Part shown: positions 38,541-47,986 of the stretch, piece by piece
Layout: each line of letters begins with the position of its first letter
How positions within the stretch are numbered: the stretch's first letter is position 1
Source of the DNA: Proteobacteria bacterium DTSAM18
GTDB taxonomy: Bacteria > Myxococcota_A > UBA796 > GCA-2862545
Reading direction: 5' to 3'
Assembly: GCA_028767165.1 (NCBI GenBank)
Contig: JARACJ010000009.1
Coordinates: 62,001-126,000, forward strand
DNA length: 64,000 bases
The notes under the pieces: generated by a model
Database searches by the model: none
What the model was told of the DNA's origin: nothing
Seen by the model: the letters and a program-made list of their open reading frames with translations, nothing else
Position numbers and translations under genes: made by a program

Positions 38541-39029
38541 TTGACCCGGTCCGCACCCAAAGACGTACCCGTGCCCGATCCGGAGGGGCCTCGGATGGTC
38601 GACACGAGCCACAAGGCATCGGTGCTGCGGACCGCTTCCGCGGAAGGGCTGCTGCGGCTGTCCCACGCGGCACTCCAGGCGCTCAACGACGACCTCAGCC
38701 CGAAGGGACCCGTGCTCATGATCGCCCAGGTCGCCGGCATCCAGGCTGCGAAGCGGGCGCCCTCCCTGGTGCCCCTGTGCCCGCCGAAGCCCCTCGACCA
38801 CGTGGACGTCGTCCTGCAGATCCAGCAGGATCCACCGGCCCTGCTCGCCCGGGCGACGGTGAAGACCTGCTGGAGCGCCGGCGTGGAGCTCGAGGCCCTC
38901 GCGGCGGTCCAGGGCGCCCTGCTGACCGCCTACGACATGCTCCTCGAGGTGGATCGTTCGATGGAGCTTGCATCGGTACGGCTGGTACGCAAGTCTGGCG
39001 GTGAATCCGGGCGATGGAGCCGAGAGTGA
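38541..39029 (+). CDS. MoaC-like protein lacking catalytic residues (TTG start)
   Basis: A 162-residue homologue of MoaC (cyclic pyranopterin monophosphate synthase, molybdenum cofactor pathway). MVDTSHKASVLRTA, VAGIQAAKR, GVELEAL and the ending RLVRKSGGESGRW align well with E. coli MoaC. The equivalents of K51 (SPKGP), E112/E114 and D128 remain. However, the residue at H77 is Pro (PLCPPKP instead of PLCHPL) and that at K131 is Leu (YDMLLEV instead of YDMCKAV). K131 is essential in E. coli MoaC, so activity is doubtful. TTG 38541 has AGGAGG six bases upstream and keeps the N-terminal segment; ATG 38595 would start at MVDTSHK. No other moa genes are nearby. Confidence 0.75.
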   Translation: MTRSAPKDVPVPDPEGPRMVDTSHKASVLRTASAEGLLRLSHAALQALNDDLSPKGPVLMIAQVAGIQAAKRAPSLVPLCPPKPLDHVDVVLQIQQDPPALLARATVKTCWSAGVELEALAAVQGALLTAYDMLLEVDRSMELASVRLVRKSGGESGRWSRE

Positions 39030-39059
39030 GGCTGCCGCCCCCAGCGGACACCTCCTCCC

Positions 39060-40352
39060 ATGATCAGCATGCAGAAGAGCATCTCCCAGCTTCGAAAGAA
39101 GGTCCTCGACGGCGACGACGGCCACGGTAGCGGTCCGCTGGACTTCCTCACCCGGCCGGCCCGCTGGCTGTGGGTGTTCTTCCGCACGATGGATGGTCAC
39201 AGGGCGTTCCTGTGGGCGGCCGGCATGTCCTACACCACCATGGTGGCGATGGTCCCGGCCCTGCTGCTGCTGTTCGGCGCCATCGACGCCCTGGGGATCG
39301 TGGAGTCCAACCAGGAGGTCATCGCCGAGGTCGTCGCGGAGTCCTTCCTGGGCGGCTTGCCGGAGATCAAGGAGATCATCCTTCCGGCCCTGTTCGACGT
39401 GAACCTCAAGGCCATCGGCATCGTGGGCATCATCGGCCTGCTGTTCATCGTCTCCCGCCTGTTCGAGCAGGTGAGCAACGCCTTCCAGGTGATCTTCCGC
39501 TCCACCCGCAAGCGCAAGCTCCTCGACAGCCTGCTGTTCTTCTACGTCACCGTCACCGTCGCGCCCCTGGGCATCATCCTGGTGGCCGTCAACTCCGTGC
39601 AGACCCTCCGCGGCCTGGGCATCGGCGTGGGCATGAACCTGCTCAACCTGCTGGTGCAGTTCCTCGCGCTCACCCTGGCCATCAAGGCCTTCCCCACCCG
39701 CAAGGTCAAGTGGGGCAACGCCTTCCTCGGCGCCGGCGTGGCCGTCGTCCTCATCTGGATCGCGAGCTGGGGCTTCAGCTGGTACGTGCAGGTCTTCGAC
39801 TCCCGCAATCCGGTGCGCATCATCTACGGCTCGCTGGGCGTGCTCCCGATGTTCCTCGCCTACATCTACCTCATCTGGCTGTCCGTCCTCGCCGGTGCCG
39901 AGACCGCCGCCGTGAGCATGGACTACAACAACCTGGTGGCCGCCGAGCTGAGCGCCCGCCTGCAGAAGGAGGGCTTCGCCCACGTGCCCCAGGTCGACAT
40001 GGCCATCGCCATCACGGCCCTCGTGTGCCACGCCTTCGAACACGAGCTCGGCCCCGTCACCTCCGAGCAGCTCGCGGAGACCCTCGGCGGCGAGTCCCTC
40101 GAGCCGGACCACGTGGCCCGGATGCTGCAGGAGGTGGGCCTGCTCATCGAGACCAGCAAGGGGTGGGTACCCGCCCGCTCCCTCGCGGACGTCAGTCAGC
40201 GAGAGGTCGCCGAGGCCTGGCACGTGGCCACCGGCAGCAGCGACATCGAGCACCCCGTGGCCGACGACGTGTGGAACCAGCTGCTCGACGCCCTCGATCG
40301 CCCGCTTCCCTCGATCGCACCCGCGGGCGCCGAGGGTCCGGACACCCACTGA
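39060..40352 (+). CDS. YihY/BrkB-family inner-membrane protein
   Basis: A 430-residue inner-membrane protein of the YihY (virulence factor BrkB) family, once called ribonuclease BN but now regarded as a membrane protein of uncertain role. Six membrane segments lie between about residues 40 and 290. Family features are FLWAAGMSYTTMVAMVPALL and ISRLFEQVSNAF-type sequence (here VSRLFEQVSNAFQVIF). The C-terminal 130 residues form a soluble winged-helix-like tail (LVCHAFEHELGPVTSEQLAE). It follows the moaC-like gene by 30 bases and may be on the same transcript. Confidence 0.85.
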   Translation: MISMQKSISQLRKKVLDGDDGHGSGPLDFLTRPARWLWVFFRTMDGHRAFLWAAGMSYTTMVAMVPALLLLFGAIDALGIVESNQEVIAEVVAESFLGGLPEIKEIILPALFDVNLKAIGIVGIIGLLFIVSRLFEQVSNAFQVIFRSTRKRKLLDSLLFFYVTVTVAPLGIILVAVNSVQTLRGLGIGVGMNLLNLLVQFLALTLAIKAFPTRKVKWGNAFLGAGVAVVLIWIASWGFSWYVQVFDSRNPVRIIYGSLGVLPMFLAYIYLIWLSVLAGAETAAVSMDYNNLVAAELSARLQKEGFAHVPQVDMAIAITALVCHAFEHELGPVTSEQLAETLGGESLEPDHVARMLQEVGLLIETSKGWVPARSLADVSQREVAEAWHVATGSSDIEHPVADDVWNQLLDALDRPLPSIAPAGAEGPDTH

Positions 40353-40381
40353 CCGACTGACGAACCGCAGACGGCACGAGG

Positions 40382-40413
40382 CCCCCTCCAGGGGTAGTGT
40401 GGACGCCACGGAG
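40382..40413 (+). promoter_or_regulatory. promoter-like box upstream of sbcD
   Basis: CCCCCTCCAGGGGTAGTGT followed by CCACGGAG. TAGTGT starts 26 bases before the ATG, the same spacing and flanks as the box at 34737. A CCCCT/AGGGG inverted repeat flanks CC immediately before the TAGTGT. Confidence 0.5.
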
Positions 40414-40420
40414 TTGTCCC

Positions 40421-41656
40421 ATGCGCCTTCTGCACACGTCCGACTGGCACCTCGGGCTCGGTCAGGGTTCCCTGACCCGCCTGGCCGACCACGATCTGTT
40501 CCTCGACTGGCTCGTCCAGACCATCATCGACCAGCAGGTCGAGGTCCTGGTGGTCGCCGGCGACGTGTTCGACGCCGTCCACCCACCGGCGGAGGCCCAG
40601 CGGCAGCTGTACGGGTTCCTCGCCCGGGTCCAGTCCACCTGCCTGCGCCAGGTGGTGCTCGTCGCCGGCAACCACGACTCCGCGACCCGCCTCGAGGCCC
40701 CCGCCTCCCTCCTGAAGACCCTCGACGTCCACGTGGTCGGCGGCATCACCACCCAGGAGGAGTCGCTGCGCCGGTGTCTCGTCCCCCTCGGTGGCCCCGA
40801 GCCCCGGGCCGTCATCGCCGCGGTGCCCTACGTGCACGAGTGGCGCCTCGGGCTGCGCACCACCGAGCTCGACGCCGGCGGCGTCCACAGCGCCATGACC
40901 ACGCTGTTCACGGAGCTGTACGCCCGCATCGCCGATCTGGCCGACGAGATGTTCCCCGGTCTGCCCCTGCTCGGCACCGGCCACCTCACCGTCGGGCCCG
41001 CCACCGCCGAGGATGCACCCCAGGCCATCCACCAGGTCGGCCTGATCGACACCCTCCCGGCCAGCGTGTTCGATCCCCGCTACCGCTACGTGGCCCTCGG
41101 GCACATCCACCGCTCCTACCCCATGGAGGAGGGCCGGGTCCGCTACAGCGGCAGCCCCATCCCCTGCGCGCTCCCGGAGATGGCCACGCCCCGCAAGGTG
41201 ATCCTTGTCGACGTCGGCGAGGAGGTCACCACCACCGCCCTGCAGGTGCCCGTGTTCCGCGAGCTGCGGCGCATCGAGGGCGAGCTGCCGGCGGTGCTGA
41301 AGGCCCTGTCCGAGCAGTCCACCGAGGCGCCGCTGCCACCGCACCTGCACCTGCGCATCCAGCTCGATGCCCCCTGCACGGATCTGAACCACCAGCTGCA
41401 CGAGGTCCTGCAGATGCTGCCCGAGCCCCGCCCCATCCTCGCGGAGGTCCGGGAGATCCTCACCACCACGATCGACCACGCGGCGCCTCCCACCTGCGAC
41501 CTGCGGCGCATGACCCCCACCGAGGTCTTCGGCGAGCTGTGCCGCGCCCGGGGCATGGAGGCCGGCGACGAGCTGATGGCCGCCTTCCAGACCCTCAGCC
41601 AGGCCTCACCAGAGTCCTTCAGCCACCTCCTCGGCGATCTGGAGGCCTCCCGATGA
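40421..41656 (+). CDS. sbcD: DNA exonuclease subunit SbcD (Mre11 family)
   Basis: Nuclease subunit of SbcCD, which opens hairpins and protein-blocked DNA ends during replication and repair. The 411 residues carry the Mre11 phosphoesterase motifs: DWHLG near residue 8, GDVFD near 48, GNHD near 86, and GHIHRSYP near 228, which bind two metal ions. The C-terminal part caps the ATPase. The overlap ATGA couples it to sbcC. Confidence 0.94.
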   Translation: MRLLHTSDWHLGLGQGSLTRLADHDLFLDWLVQTIIDQQVEVLVVAGDVFDAVHPPAEAQRQLYGFLARVQSTCLRQVVLVAGNHDSATRLEAPASLLKTLDVHVVGGITTQEESLRRCLVPLGGPEPRAVIAAVPYVHEWRLGLRTTELDAGGVHSAMTTLFTELYARIADLADEMFPGLPLLGTGHLTVGPATAEDAPQAIHQVGLIDTLPASVFDPRYRYVALGHIHRSYPMEEGRVRYSGSPIPCALPEMATPRKVILVDVGEEVTTTALQVPVFRELRRIEGELPAVLKALSEQSTEAPLPPHLHLRIQLDAPCTDLNHQLHEVLQMLPEPRPILAEVREILTTTIDHAAPPTCDLRRMTPTEVFGELCRARGMEAGDELMAAFQTLSQASPESFSHLLGDLEASR

Positions 41657-44600
41657 AGCTGCACCGCATCGAAGTCCACAACATGAACAGCCTGTACGGC
41701 CAGCAGGTGGTCGATCTCGACGCCGACCTCGCCGGTGCGCCCCTGTTCCTGATCATGGGTCCCACCGGCGCCGGCAAGTCCACCCTCATGGATGCCATCA
41801 GCCTCGCCCTGTTCGGCACCACCCCCCGCCTCGACGGCGCCCGGGGGCAGACCGAGGCCGATCCCCGCCTCGTCCTGTCCCGCGGTACCGGCGCGGGCCT
41901 CGCCCGGGTGGTCTTCTCCCGGCCCACCCCCGACGGTCGCCGCACCTACAAGGCCAGCTGGGCCGTCCGTCGGGCGCGAGGCAAGGCCGACGGCAACCTG
42001 CAGGATGTCCAGCGCAGCCTCGAGCTCCTGCAACCCGACGGCTCCTGGTCGGTGCTGGTCTCGTCCCACAAGCGCAAGGAGTTCGAGCCCGTCTTCGACG
42101 AGGCCCTCGAGGGCTTCGGCGTGCACGACTTCCAGCGGTCGATGCTGCTCGCCCAGGGCCAGTTCGATGCCTTCCTCAAGGCCCGCAAGGAGGAGCGCGC
42201 CGCCATCCTCGAGCGCCTCACCCAGACCGGCCACTACCAGCTCATCGGAGAGCGGGCCGCCCAGATGCAGACCGCCTGGCGCAAGCGCATCGCCAAGGCC
42301 CACACCCGGCTCGAGGCCCTGCAGCTGCCGTCAGAGGCCGATCCCGAGGCCCTGCAGCACCAACAGGCCCGGCTGCAGGCCGAGCTGCGGCAGCTCACGT
42401 CCCGGCTCACGCACCTCAAGGCCGTGGCCGACCACCAGGCGCGCGCCGAGGCCCTGCAGGCGCAGGAGCAGCAACGCACCGACGCGCTGCAACAGGCCAC
42501 GGACGACCTGCAGGCCCACGCACGGGAGCTGCAGGCACTGCAGCGGCACCAGGCCAACACCCCGCTGTTCCAGCGGATCGACGAAGCGACACGCCAGGCG
42601 GGAGCGCTCTCCGCCGCCGAGCACAAGCTGCAGGCCCTGACCTCCCGCCACGCCGATGCCCAGACAGCCCTCGATGCCCGGCAGCAGCAGGTGCAGGCCG
42701 CCGCCAGCATGGCGAGCACCTTCGATGCCGGCTTGTCCGAGGCCTCTCCCCTCGTCCAGGTCTGGACGGAGTCCCTGTCCCGGTGGAAGCTCGCCGCACA
42801 AGGGGCCTCCCAGGCCGAGAAGGCCGCCACCGCAGCCGACGCCGGCGCCACGGAGGCCCAGGCACGCCACGAGGCGGCCCGCGCCGCCCACGCCGCTGCC
42901 ACCACCGGTGTGGAGCAGGCCCAGCAGGACCGCCGGGCCTCCGGACTCCGCGCCTCCCTGCGCGAGGCCCACGCCGAGCTGCACGGCCGGCTGTCCATGC
43001 TCGTCGGTCGCCTGCAGGAGCAGGATGCCCGCCAGCGCCAGATCCACGACGCGCAGGAGGCGCTCGCCACCGTCGAGGCACGGCTCGCGCCGGCGGCCGA
43101 GGCCCTCGGAGCCCACGGGGCCGGTCCCCTGCGTCAGGCAGCCGACGAACAGGAGGCCGCGGATGCCGCCCTCCACGAGCTCGCGCCCGACGGGGCCGAG
43201 GCCGAGCTGCAGCGGCTCGACGACGCCTTCCACCACGAGGTCGATCTCGGCAACGCCCTGAAGACCTGGGTCGGTCACCAGACCCGCCTCGAGGCCGCAG
43301 AGGTGCAGCGGAAGGCCCAGCAGGCCGCCTCCGCCGCCGCCCACCAGCTGGCCGAGCACAAGCAGGCGCTCGCGGACGCCGCCGCCGAGGCCCTCGAGCA
43401 CGCCCGGGCACGGGTCGAGCAGGCCCAGCGGCACCACGACACCCTCCGGCAGACCCACGCGCTGGCGGAGCACCGGCTCGCCCTGCAGCCCGGCGACGAC
43501 TGTCCCCTGTGCGGAAGCCAGGAGCACCCTGCCTTCGCCCACCACTCCGCGGCCCAGCTCAACGCCCAGGTCCACGAGGCCCTCACCGAGGCCAGGGCCG
43601 AGCTGCAGGTGGCCACCACGAGCTTCCGCACGGCGCAGCTCAAGCAGGAGTCCACCGCCACCGATGCCTCCCGCGCGCGGGCCGATGCCCGCGTCGCGGC
43701 CAGCCTCTCCACCGACGCCACCACCCGCCACGACGCCACCGCCGCCGAGGTGGAGGCCGCCCGGTCCGCCCTGTCGCTCCTCGGATGGTCCACGGCCCTG
43801 CCCAGCGCGGCAGCCGGATCCGAGGAGCTCACGTCGCTGCGTGGCGCCTGCAAGGAGCTGAAGAGCCAGCAGGGTCGTGTGCACAAGGCCCTGTCCCGCC
43901 TCACCGCCGCCCAGAAGCACCTGCAGCGCGTCCAGGCCGAACAGGCACGTCTGCAGAAGGCCGCCGACGAGCTCCTCGGCCGGCAGACCCGCCTGAAGGA
44001 GGAGCTCGGCCGCCTCCACACCGCCCGTCACGACGAAGGCATCCGCCTGGCCGCCGACGCCGACGTCCTCGGACGCGACCTCGCGTCCCACGGGCTGTCG
44101 ATCCGGCCCGACGACCTCCGGAGCTGGCCGTCCGATCTCCAGACCGCCGTCCAGTCCCTGCGGGCGCTCGACGAGGCCGTCGAGGAGGCGCAGGCCCACC
44201 TGCGTCGCACCGACGCGGAGCGAAAGACCGCAGAGGCCCTCTCCGAGTCTGCCGCCGAGGCTGCCCGCAAGGCACGCGCTGCCGCCCAGGAGGCCTCGGC
44301 CGCGCGACAGGCCGCCGCCCAGGAGGTGCAGACCGCAGCCACTGCCGCCCTCGCCGCCCTGCGTCCCCTCGACCCCGAGCTGCAGCTGCCCGCTGCCGAC
44401 CTCCCTCCCGCGCAGCACGACCCCCGCGGGGTCCACGAGCTCCTCGATGCCCGCCTGCGTGCCCTTCGGGAACACCGACGCACCGCAGAGGAGGCCGCCG
44501 CCACCTCCCGTGATGCCTTGAAGGCGCTCGCGGGCCAGGTCGAGGCCACCACCAGTGCGGTCGAGGAGCAGCGCATCCAGCTGCGGGAGATCCGCGAAGG

Positions 44601-45483
44601 ACTGCACGCGGCACTCGGGCAGGCCGGTCTCTCCGAGCAGGAGGCCCTCGCCCTCCGCCTGTCCACGGAGCAGCTCGAGACCCTCCAGGCGCTCCACGAT
44701 CGCCTGCACCAGGCCGTGCGCGAGGCCCGCACGCTGCTCCTCGCCACCCAGCAGGAGCGCGCGCGCCACGAGGCCGATCCCGTGGCCGACGAGCCCGGCG
44801 CCACCGAGCCCCTCTCCGAGCGGCTCACCGACCTCGAGCAGCAGCGCTCGTCCCGCCAGGCCGAGCTCGGCGCGGTCGGTCAGAAGCTCGAGGACCTGGC
44901 CTCCCGGGGCGAACAGGCCGAGCGCGCCCGACAGCACCTCGCCGAGCTGAAGCAGCAGGCCCGCGTGTGGCAGCAGCTCCACGATCTCGTGGGTCGGGGC
45001 GGCGGCACCGCCTTCAAGACCTTCGCCCAGGCCATGAACCTCGGCCAGCTCCTGCACAAGGCCAACGCCCACCTCGCCCGGCTGCAGCCCCGCTACCAGC
45101 TCGCGCCGCTCATGGATCCCCAGACCCACCTGCCCACCCTCGACTTCCAGGTCCTCGACCAGCTGCAGTCCGGCACCGCCCGCTCGCTGAACACCCTGTC
45201 CGGCGGCGAGTCCTTCCTCGTGTCGCTGGCACTCGCGCTCGGGCTGTCCGACCTGCGCACCACCCGCCTGCCCATCGAGACCCTCCTGCTCGACGAGGGC
45301 TTCGGCACCCTCGACGTGGAGACCCTCGAGACCGCGCTCGCGGCCCTCAACAGCCTGCAGCAGGACGGCCGCCAGGTGGGCGTCATCTCCCACGTCGGTG
45401 CCCTGCAGGAGCGCATTCCGGCCCGGGTGCTCGTGGAGCCCCAGGGTGGAGGCCGCAGCGAGGTGCGCTGCTCGATCGCCTGA
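41653..45483 (+). CDS. sbcC: DNA exonuclease ATPase subunit SbcC (Rad50 family)
   Basis: ATPase and long coiled-coil subunit of SbcCD. The 1276 residues are longer than E. coli SbcC (1048). Walker A GPTGAGKST lies near residue 36. A very long Gln/Ala/Glu-rich coiled coil is interrupted near 617 by the zinc-hook motif CPLCG, with HP soon after. The signature LSGGESFL comes near 1183 and Walker B LLLDEGFGTLD near 1212. The coiled-coil arms are the main reason for the extra length. The frame is open far upstream, but the overlap with sbcD and the start MKLHRIEVHNMNSLYG fix the ATG. Confidence 0.94.
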   Translation: MKLHRIEVHNMNSLYGQQVVDLDADLAGAPLFLIMGPTGAGKSTLMDAISLALFGTTPRLDGARGQTEADPRLVLSRGTGAGLARVVFSRPTPDGRRTYKASWAVRRARGKADGNLQDVQRSLELLQPDGSWSVLVSSHKRKEFEPVFDEALEGFGVHDFQRSMLLAQGQFDAFLKARKEERAAILERLTQTGHYQLIGERAAQMQTAWRKRIAKAHTRLEALQLPSEADPEALQHQQARLQAELRQLTSRLTHLKAVADHQARAEALQAQEQQRTDALQQATDDLQAHARELQALQRHQANTPLFQRIDEATRQAGALSAAEHKLQALTSRHADAQTALDARQQQVQAAASMASTFDAGLSEASPLVQVWTESLSRWKLAAQGASQAEKAATAADAGATEAQARHEAARAAHAAATTGVEQAQQDRRASGLRASLREAHAELHGRLSMLVGRLQEQDARQRQIHDAQEALATVEARLAPAAEALGAHGAGPLRQAADEQEAADAALHELAPDGAEAELQRLDDAFHHEVDLGNALKTWVGHQTRLEAAEVQRKAQQAASAAAHQLAEHKQALADAAAEALEHARARVEQAQRHHDTLRQTHALAEHRLALQPGDDCPLCGSQEHPAFAHHSAAQLNAQVHEALTEARAELQVATTSFRTAQLKQESTATDASRARADARVAASLSTDATTRHDATAAEVEAARSALSLLGWSTALPSAAAGSEELTSLRGACKELKSQQGRVHKALSRLTAAQKHLQRVQAEQARLQKAADELLGRQTRLKEELGRLHTARHDEGIRLAADADVLGRDLASHGLSIRPDDLRSWPSDLQTAVQSLRALDEAVEEAQAHLRRTDAERKTAEALSESAAEAARKARAAAQEASAARQAAAQEVQTAATAALAALRPLDPELQLPAADLPPAQHDPRGVHELLDARLRALREHRRTAEEAAATSRDALKALAGQVEATTSAVEEQRIQLREIREGLHAALGQAGLSEQEALALRLSTEQLETLQALHDRLHQAVREARTLLLATQQERARHEADPVADEPGATEPLSERLTDLEQQRSSRQAELGAVGQKLEDLASRGEQAERARQHLAELKQQARVWQQLHDLVGRGGGTAFKTFAQAMNLGQLLHKANAHLARLQPRYQLAPLMDPQTHLPTLDFQVLDQLQSGTARSLNTLSGGESFLVSLALALGLSDLRTTRLPIETLLLDEGFGTLDVETLETALAALNSLQQDGRQVGVISHVGALQERIPARVLVEPQGGGRSEVRCSIA

Positions 45484-45683
45484 GTTCGGCTCTCCGCCCC
45501 CGGGTCGGGTGACCCCGTCTGCGGTCGAGCGGTTCGGCCATCCGGTCGGGCGACCCGGCCCCACGGCGGTCTTCCCGGGCCATGTCCGCCGGTCTCCGCA
45601 CCGCGAAACACCCCAGTCCCCTTGAGGAACGAGGCCGGACATCCGTCCCTGGGAGTGGATCCGTTCGAGGGGACCCCGACCCC

Positions 45684-47267
45684 ATGCGTCTGTTCGCCAT
45701 CATCGGCCTGACGTGGCTGCTCGCCGGCTGCCGTCAGGAACCGCCCACCTCACCACTCGACTCGCCGGCCGGCGACGAGGCACTCGCGCTCGACCAGGCG
45801 GAGCTGCAGGAGCTCGCCCGCCGGGCCTGGTGGTACGCCCAGCCGATGGTGCGGCACCTGCAGGCCATCGAACAGATCAGCGGCCACCCCGAGCTTCCCG
45901 GGTTCCGGGCAGAGCCCAACGTGCTCCTGTCGGACGGCAGCCTGCCCTACGCGGGAGACACCACGACGGCCTTCCCCACCCAGGAGGTCCTGCACACCAC
46001 GGGCGTGCTCGACCTGCGCCAGGAGCCTCAGGTCCTGAGCGTCCCCGAGTCCCTGGGACGCTACTACGGCTTCCAGCTCATGGACCTGTGGGGCGAGTCC
46101 TTCGACTTCCTCGGCAGCCTCGACAACGGTGGAACCGCCACGGACTACCTGCTGGTGGGCCCGGACTGGGGTGGCACGCCCCCGCCGGGCGTGGAGCTCG
46201 TCCGCTCGCCCAGCACCATCGTCACCCTGGTCGGGCGCACGGAGGTCGCGGGCTACGGCGACCTGAAGGATGCCCGCTGGTTCCTGCAGCAGGTACGGCT
46301 GACGCCGATGCACCAGTACGTCGAGGGTCCGCCGCCGCGCACACCGGAGCGGTCCCTGCCGTCGGTCGATCCCACCTCCCTGCAGGAGGGCAACGTCCTG
46401 CAGCTGCTCTACCGGGTGTGGCAGGAGCAGCCCCCGTCCGAGGAGGAGGAGAAGGCCTTCGTGGCGTCCCTGGCCCCCCTCGGGGTCTCCCCCACCCAGC
46501 CCTGGCCTCCCTCGAATCTGGCGGAGGACGTCCAGGACGCCATCCGTGCCGGGTTCGACGACGCGGAACAGGAGCTGGCCCGCCAGGTGCAGGCGCGCAC
46601 GGGCTGGTTCGCGCCCATCGGCGTCTCCGACCCCGTCGGACCCTTCGGGAGCGAGGAGGAGCTCATGCGCCGCGCCCTCAAGGCCCGTCACAGCCTGTGG
46701 GCACCGGAGCCCTACCAGATCCGCGTGCTCCAGACCCGGGTGGACGAGCACGACGAGCCCCTCGACGGCTCCCTGGGCCCCTACACCCTCACCCTCAGCG
46801 CGGCCGAGGTGCCCCCCGAGGACACCCTGTGGTCCATCACCGTGCACCGCCTGCCCGAGGGTGACTTCGTGAACACGAAGCTCGGACGCTACCAGCTCAC
46901 CAACCACAGCCCCCTCAGGCGCAACGAAGACGGCTCCCTGACCATCTACCTGCAGCAGTGGAAGCCCCCGGGCTTCTTCACCAACTGGCTGCCCACCCCG
47001 AACGGTCCGTTCCAGGTGACGCTGCGTCTGTACGACCCCACCACCGACCAGGAGATGTGGCAGCCCCCAGGCATCCGGAACCCCCGGATCGAGCCACGGT
47101 CGGAGGAGGACGGCGAGTCCACCAAGCCGCCGAGCGGGTGGATCAAGCCACGGAGCCGCGAGGACGAGCAGGCGGACAAGGGACCGGCCGGCAAGCTGGA
47201 CGACCCGCCCACCCCTGCCGGTGGCTCACCGGAGGGTACCGGACCCGGCCTGCGCTCGGACATGTAG
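45684..47267 (+). CDS. DUF1254/DUF1214 lipoprotein
   Basis: A 527-residue lipoprotein (MRLFAIIGLTWLLAGC). The N-terminal DUF1254 part shows TTTAFPTQEVLHTTGVLDL and YYGFQLMDLWGESFDFLGS. The DUF1214 part follows after about residue 330 and includes YTLTLSAAEVPPEDTLWSIT and SLTIYLQQWKPPGFFTNWLP. These domains form a two-beta-domain envelope protein of unknown function. A Pro/Glu/Lys-rich tail of about 60 residues follows. The stop is TAG and lies within the first of two GC-rich direct repeats. It is convergent with the next gene. Confidence 0.85.
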   Translation: MRLFAIIGLTWLLAGCRQEPPTSPLDSPAGDEALALDQAELQELARRAWWYAQPMVRHLQAIEQISGHPELPGFRAEPNVLLSDGSLPYAGDTTTAFPTQEVLHTTGVLDLRQEPQVLSVPESLGRYYGFQLMDLWGESFDFLGSLDNGGTATDYLLVGPDWGGTPPPGVELVRSPSTIVTLVGRTEVAGYGDLKDARWFLQQVRLTPMHQYVEGPPPRTPERSLPSVDPTSLQEGNVLQLLYRVWQEQPPSEEEEKAFVASLAPLGVSPTQPWPPSNLAEDVQDAIRAGFDDAEQELARQVQARTGWFAPIGVSDPVGPFGSEEELMRRALKARHSLWAPEPYQIRVLQTRVDEHDEPLDGSLGPYTLTLSAAEVPPEDTLWSITVHRLPEGDFVNTKLGRYQLTNHSPLRRNEDGSLTIYLQQWKPPGFFTNWLPTPNGPFQVTLRLYDPTTDQEMWQPPGIRNPRIEPRSEEDGESTKPPSGWIKPRSREDEQADKGPAGKLDDPPTPAGGSPEGTGPGLRSDM

Positions 47268-47302
47268 CGCCGGCGCCCGGCGCCCCGGCAGCGCCGGCGC
47301 CC
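47266..47302. repeat. direct repeat of AGCGCCGGCGCCC between convergent genes
   Basis: Two copies of AGCGCCGGCGCCC (47266-47278 and 47290-47302) separated by 11 bases, each itself palindromic at its core. Together they can fold into several alternative hairpins and may act as a bidirectional terminator. Confidence 0.5.
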
Positions 47303-47311
47303 CCGGGGGTG

Positions 47312-47851
47312 TCACGCCGGATCGGCTGAAGGCAGGAGGCACCTGACCCTGTTGGCCAGGTACGCCGCCTTGGCGGGCCTGGCGTCCATGGTCATGTAGA
47401 AGTCGCCGAGGGACACCCGCAGCCAGTCGACCTTCTGCCCCGCGAACCGCGCCAGCTCCTCCTCCGTGAGCGGGTAGGTGAGCTCCCAGCGGGTGAACGC
47501 ACCCGCCGCCTCCGAGCCCTCGTACACGGTCTGGGTGGGCTGCCCACCGGACAACAGGTTCAGATCGAGCAGCCGGCCATCCGCGAGCGCCACGGACAGG
47601 CCGTCGCCGTGGCGTGCCTGGACATCGTCGCCGACCGGGGCGTCGATCACGAGCCGAAGGTACCGGCTGGGCGCCGCCCCCTTCTGCGCATCGGTCCGAC
47701 CGACCTGCAGCGCGAGGTGCCGACTCACCCGGCTCTCCACCACCCGCACGACCGCGCCGGTCTCCGGGTTGGTGACCTCCCTCGCCTTGCACGGCTCCTC
47801 CGCCATCGCGCCCTGCAGCACGAGCGCACTCCACATCCACAACGCTGCCAT
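47312..47851 (-). CDS. exported protein of unknown function
   Basis: A 179-residue exported protein (signal ALWMWSALVLQGAMAEEP). The mature part has about eight predicted beta strands with alternating hydrophobic residues (RYLRLVIDAPVG, RLLDLNLLSGGQP, KVDWLRVSLGDFYMT). Two Cys residues lie near the ends and may pair. No family was recognised. The promoter upstream is one of the clearest sigma-70-like signals in the window. Confidence 0.7.
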   Translation of the reverse strand: MAALWMWSALVLQGAMAEEPCKAREVTNPETGAVVRVVESRVSRHLALQVGRTDAQKGAAPSRYLRLVIDAPVGDDVQARHGDGLSVALADGRLLDLNLLSGGQPTQTVYEGSEAAGAFTRWELTYPLTEEELARFAGQKVDWLRVSLGDFYMTMDARPAKAAYLANRVRCLLPSADPA

Positions 47852-47881
47852 TCCCACTCCCTCACAACCAGGAACGGCCAC

Positions 47882-47911
47882 ACCATAGGCCAATCAGGCA
47901 CGTTGTATCAA
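47882..47911 (-). promoter_or_regulatory. sigma-70-like promoter of the exported-protein gene
   Basis: On the minus strand TTGATA is followed after 18 bases by TATGGT, about 31 bases before the ATG at 47851. This is unusually AT-rich sequence for this region. Confidence 0.6.
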
Positions 47912-47953
47912 TACTATCACCCACACAAGCCCGCAGGCGGTGGACACCGGCGC

Positions 47954-47959
47954 TACACT
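47954..47959 (+). promoter_or_regulatory. TACACT box of the alpha/beta hydrolase gene
   Basis: GGCGCTACACTGG, with TACACT starting 33 bases before the ATG. It resembles the TANNNT boxes found 26-29 bases before several other starts. No -35 is evident. Confidence 0.4.
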
Positions 47960-47986
47960 GGCCGCCCCCCAGGAGTCCCGCGCGTC

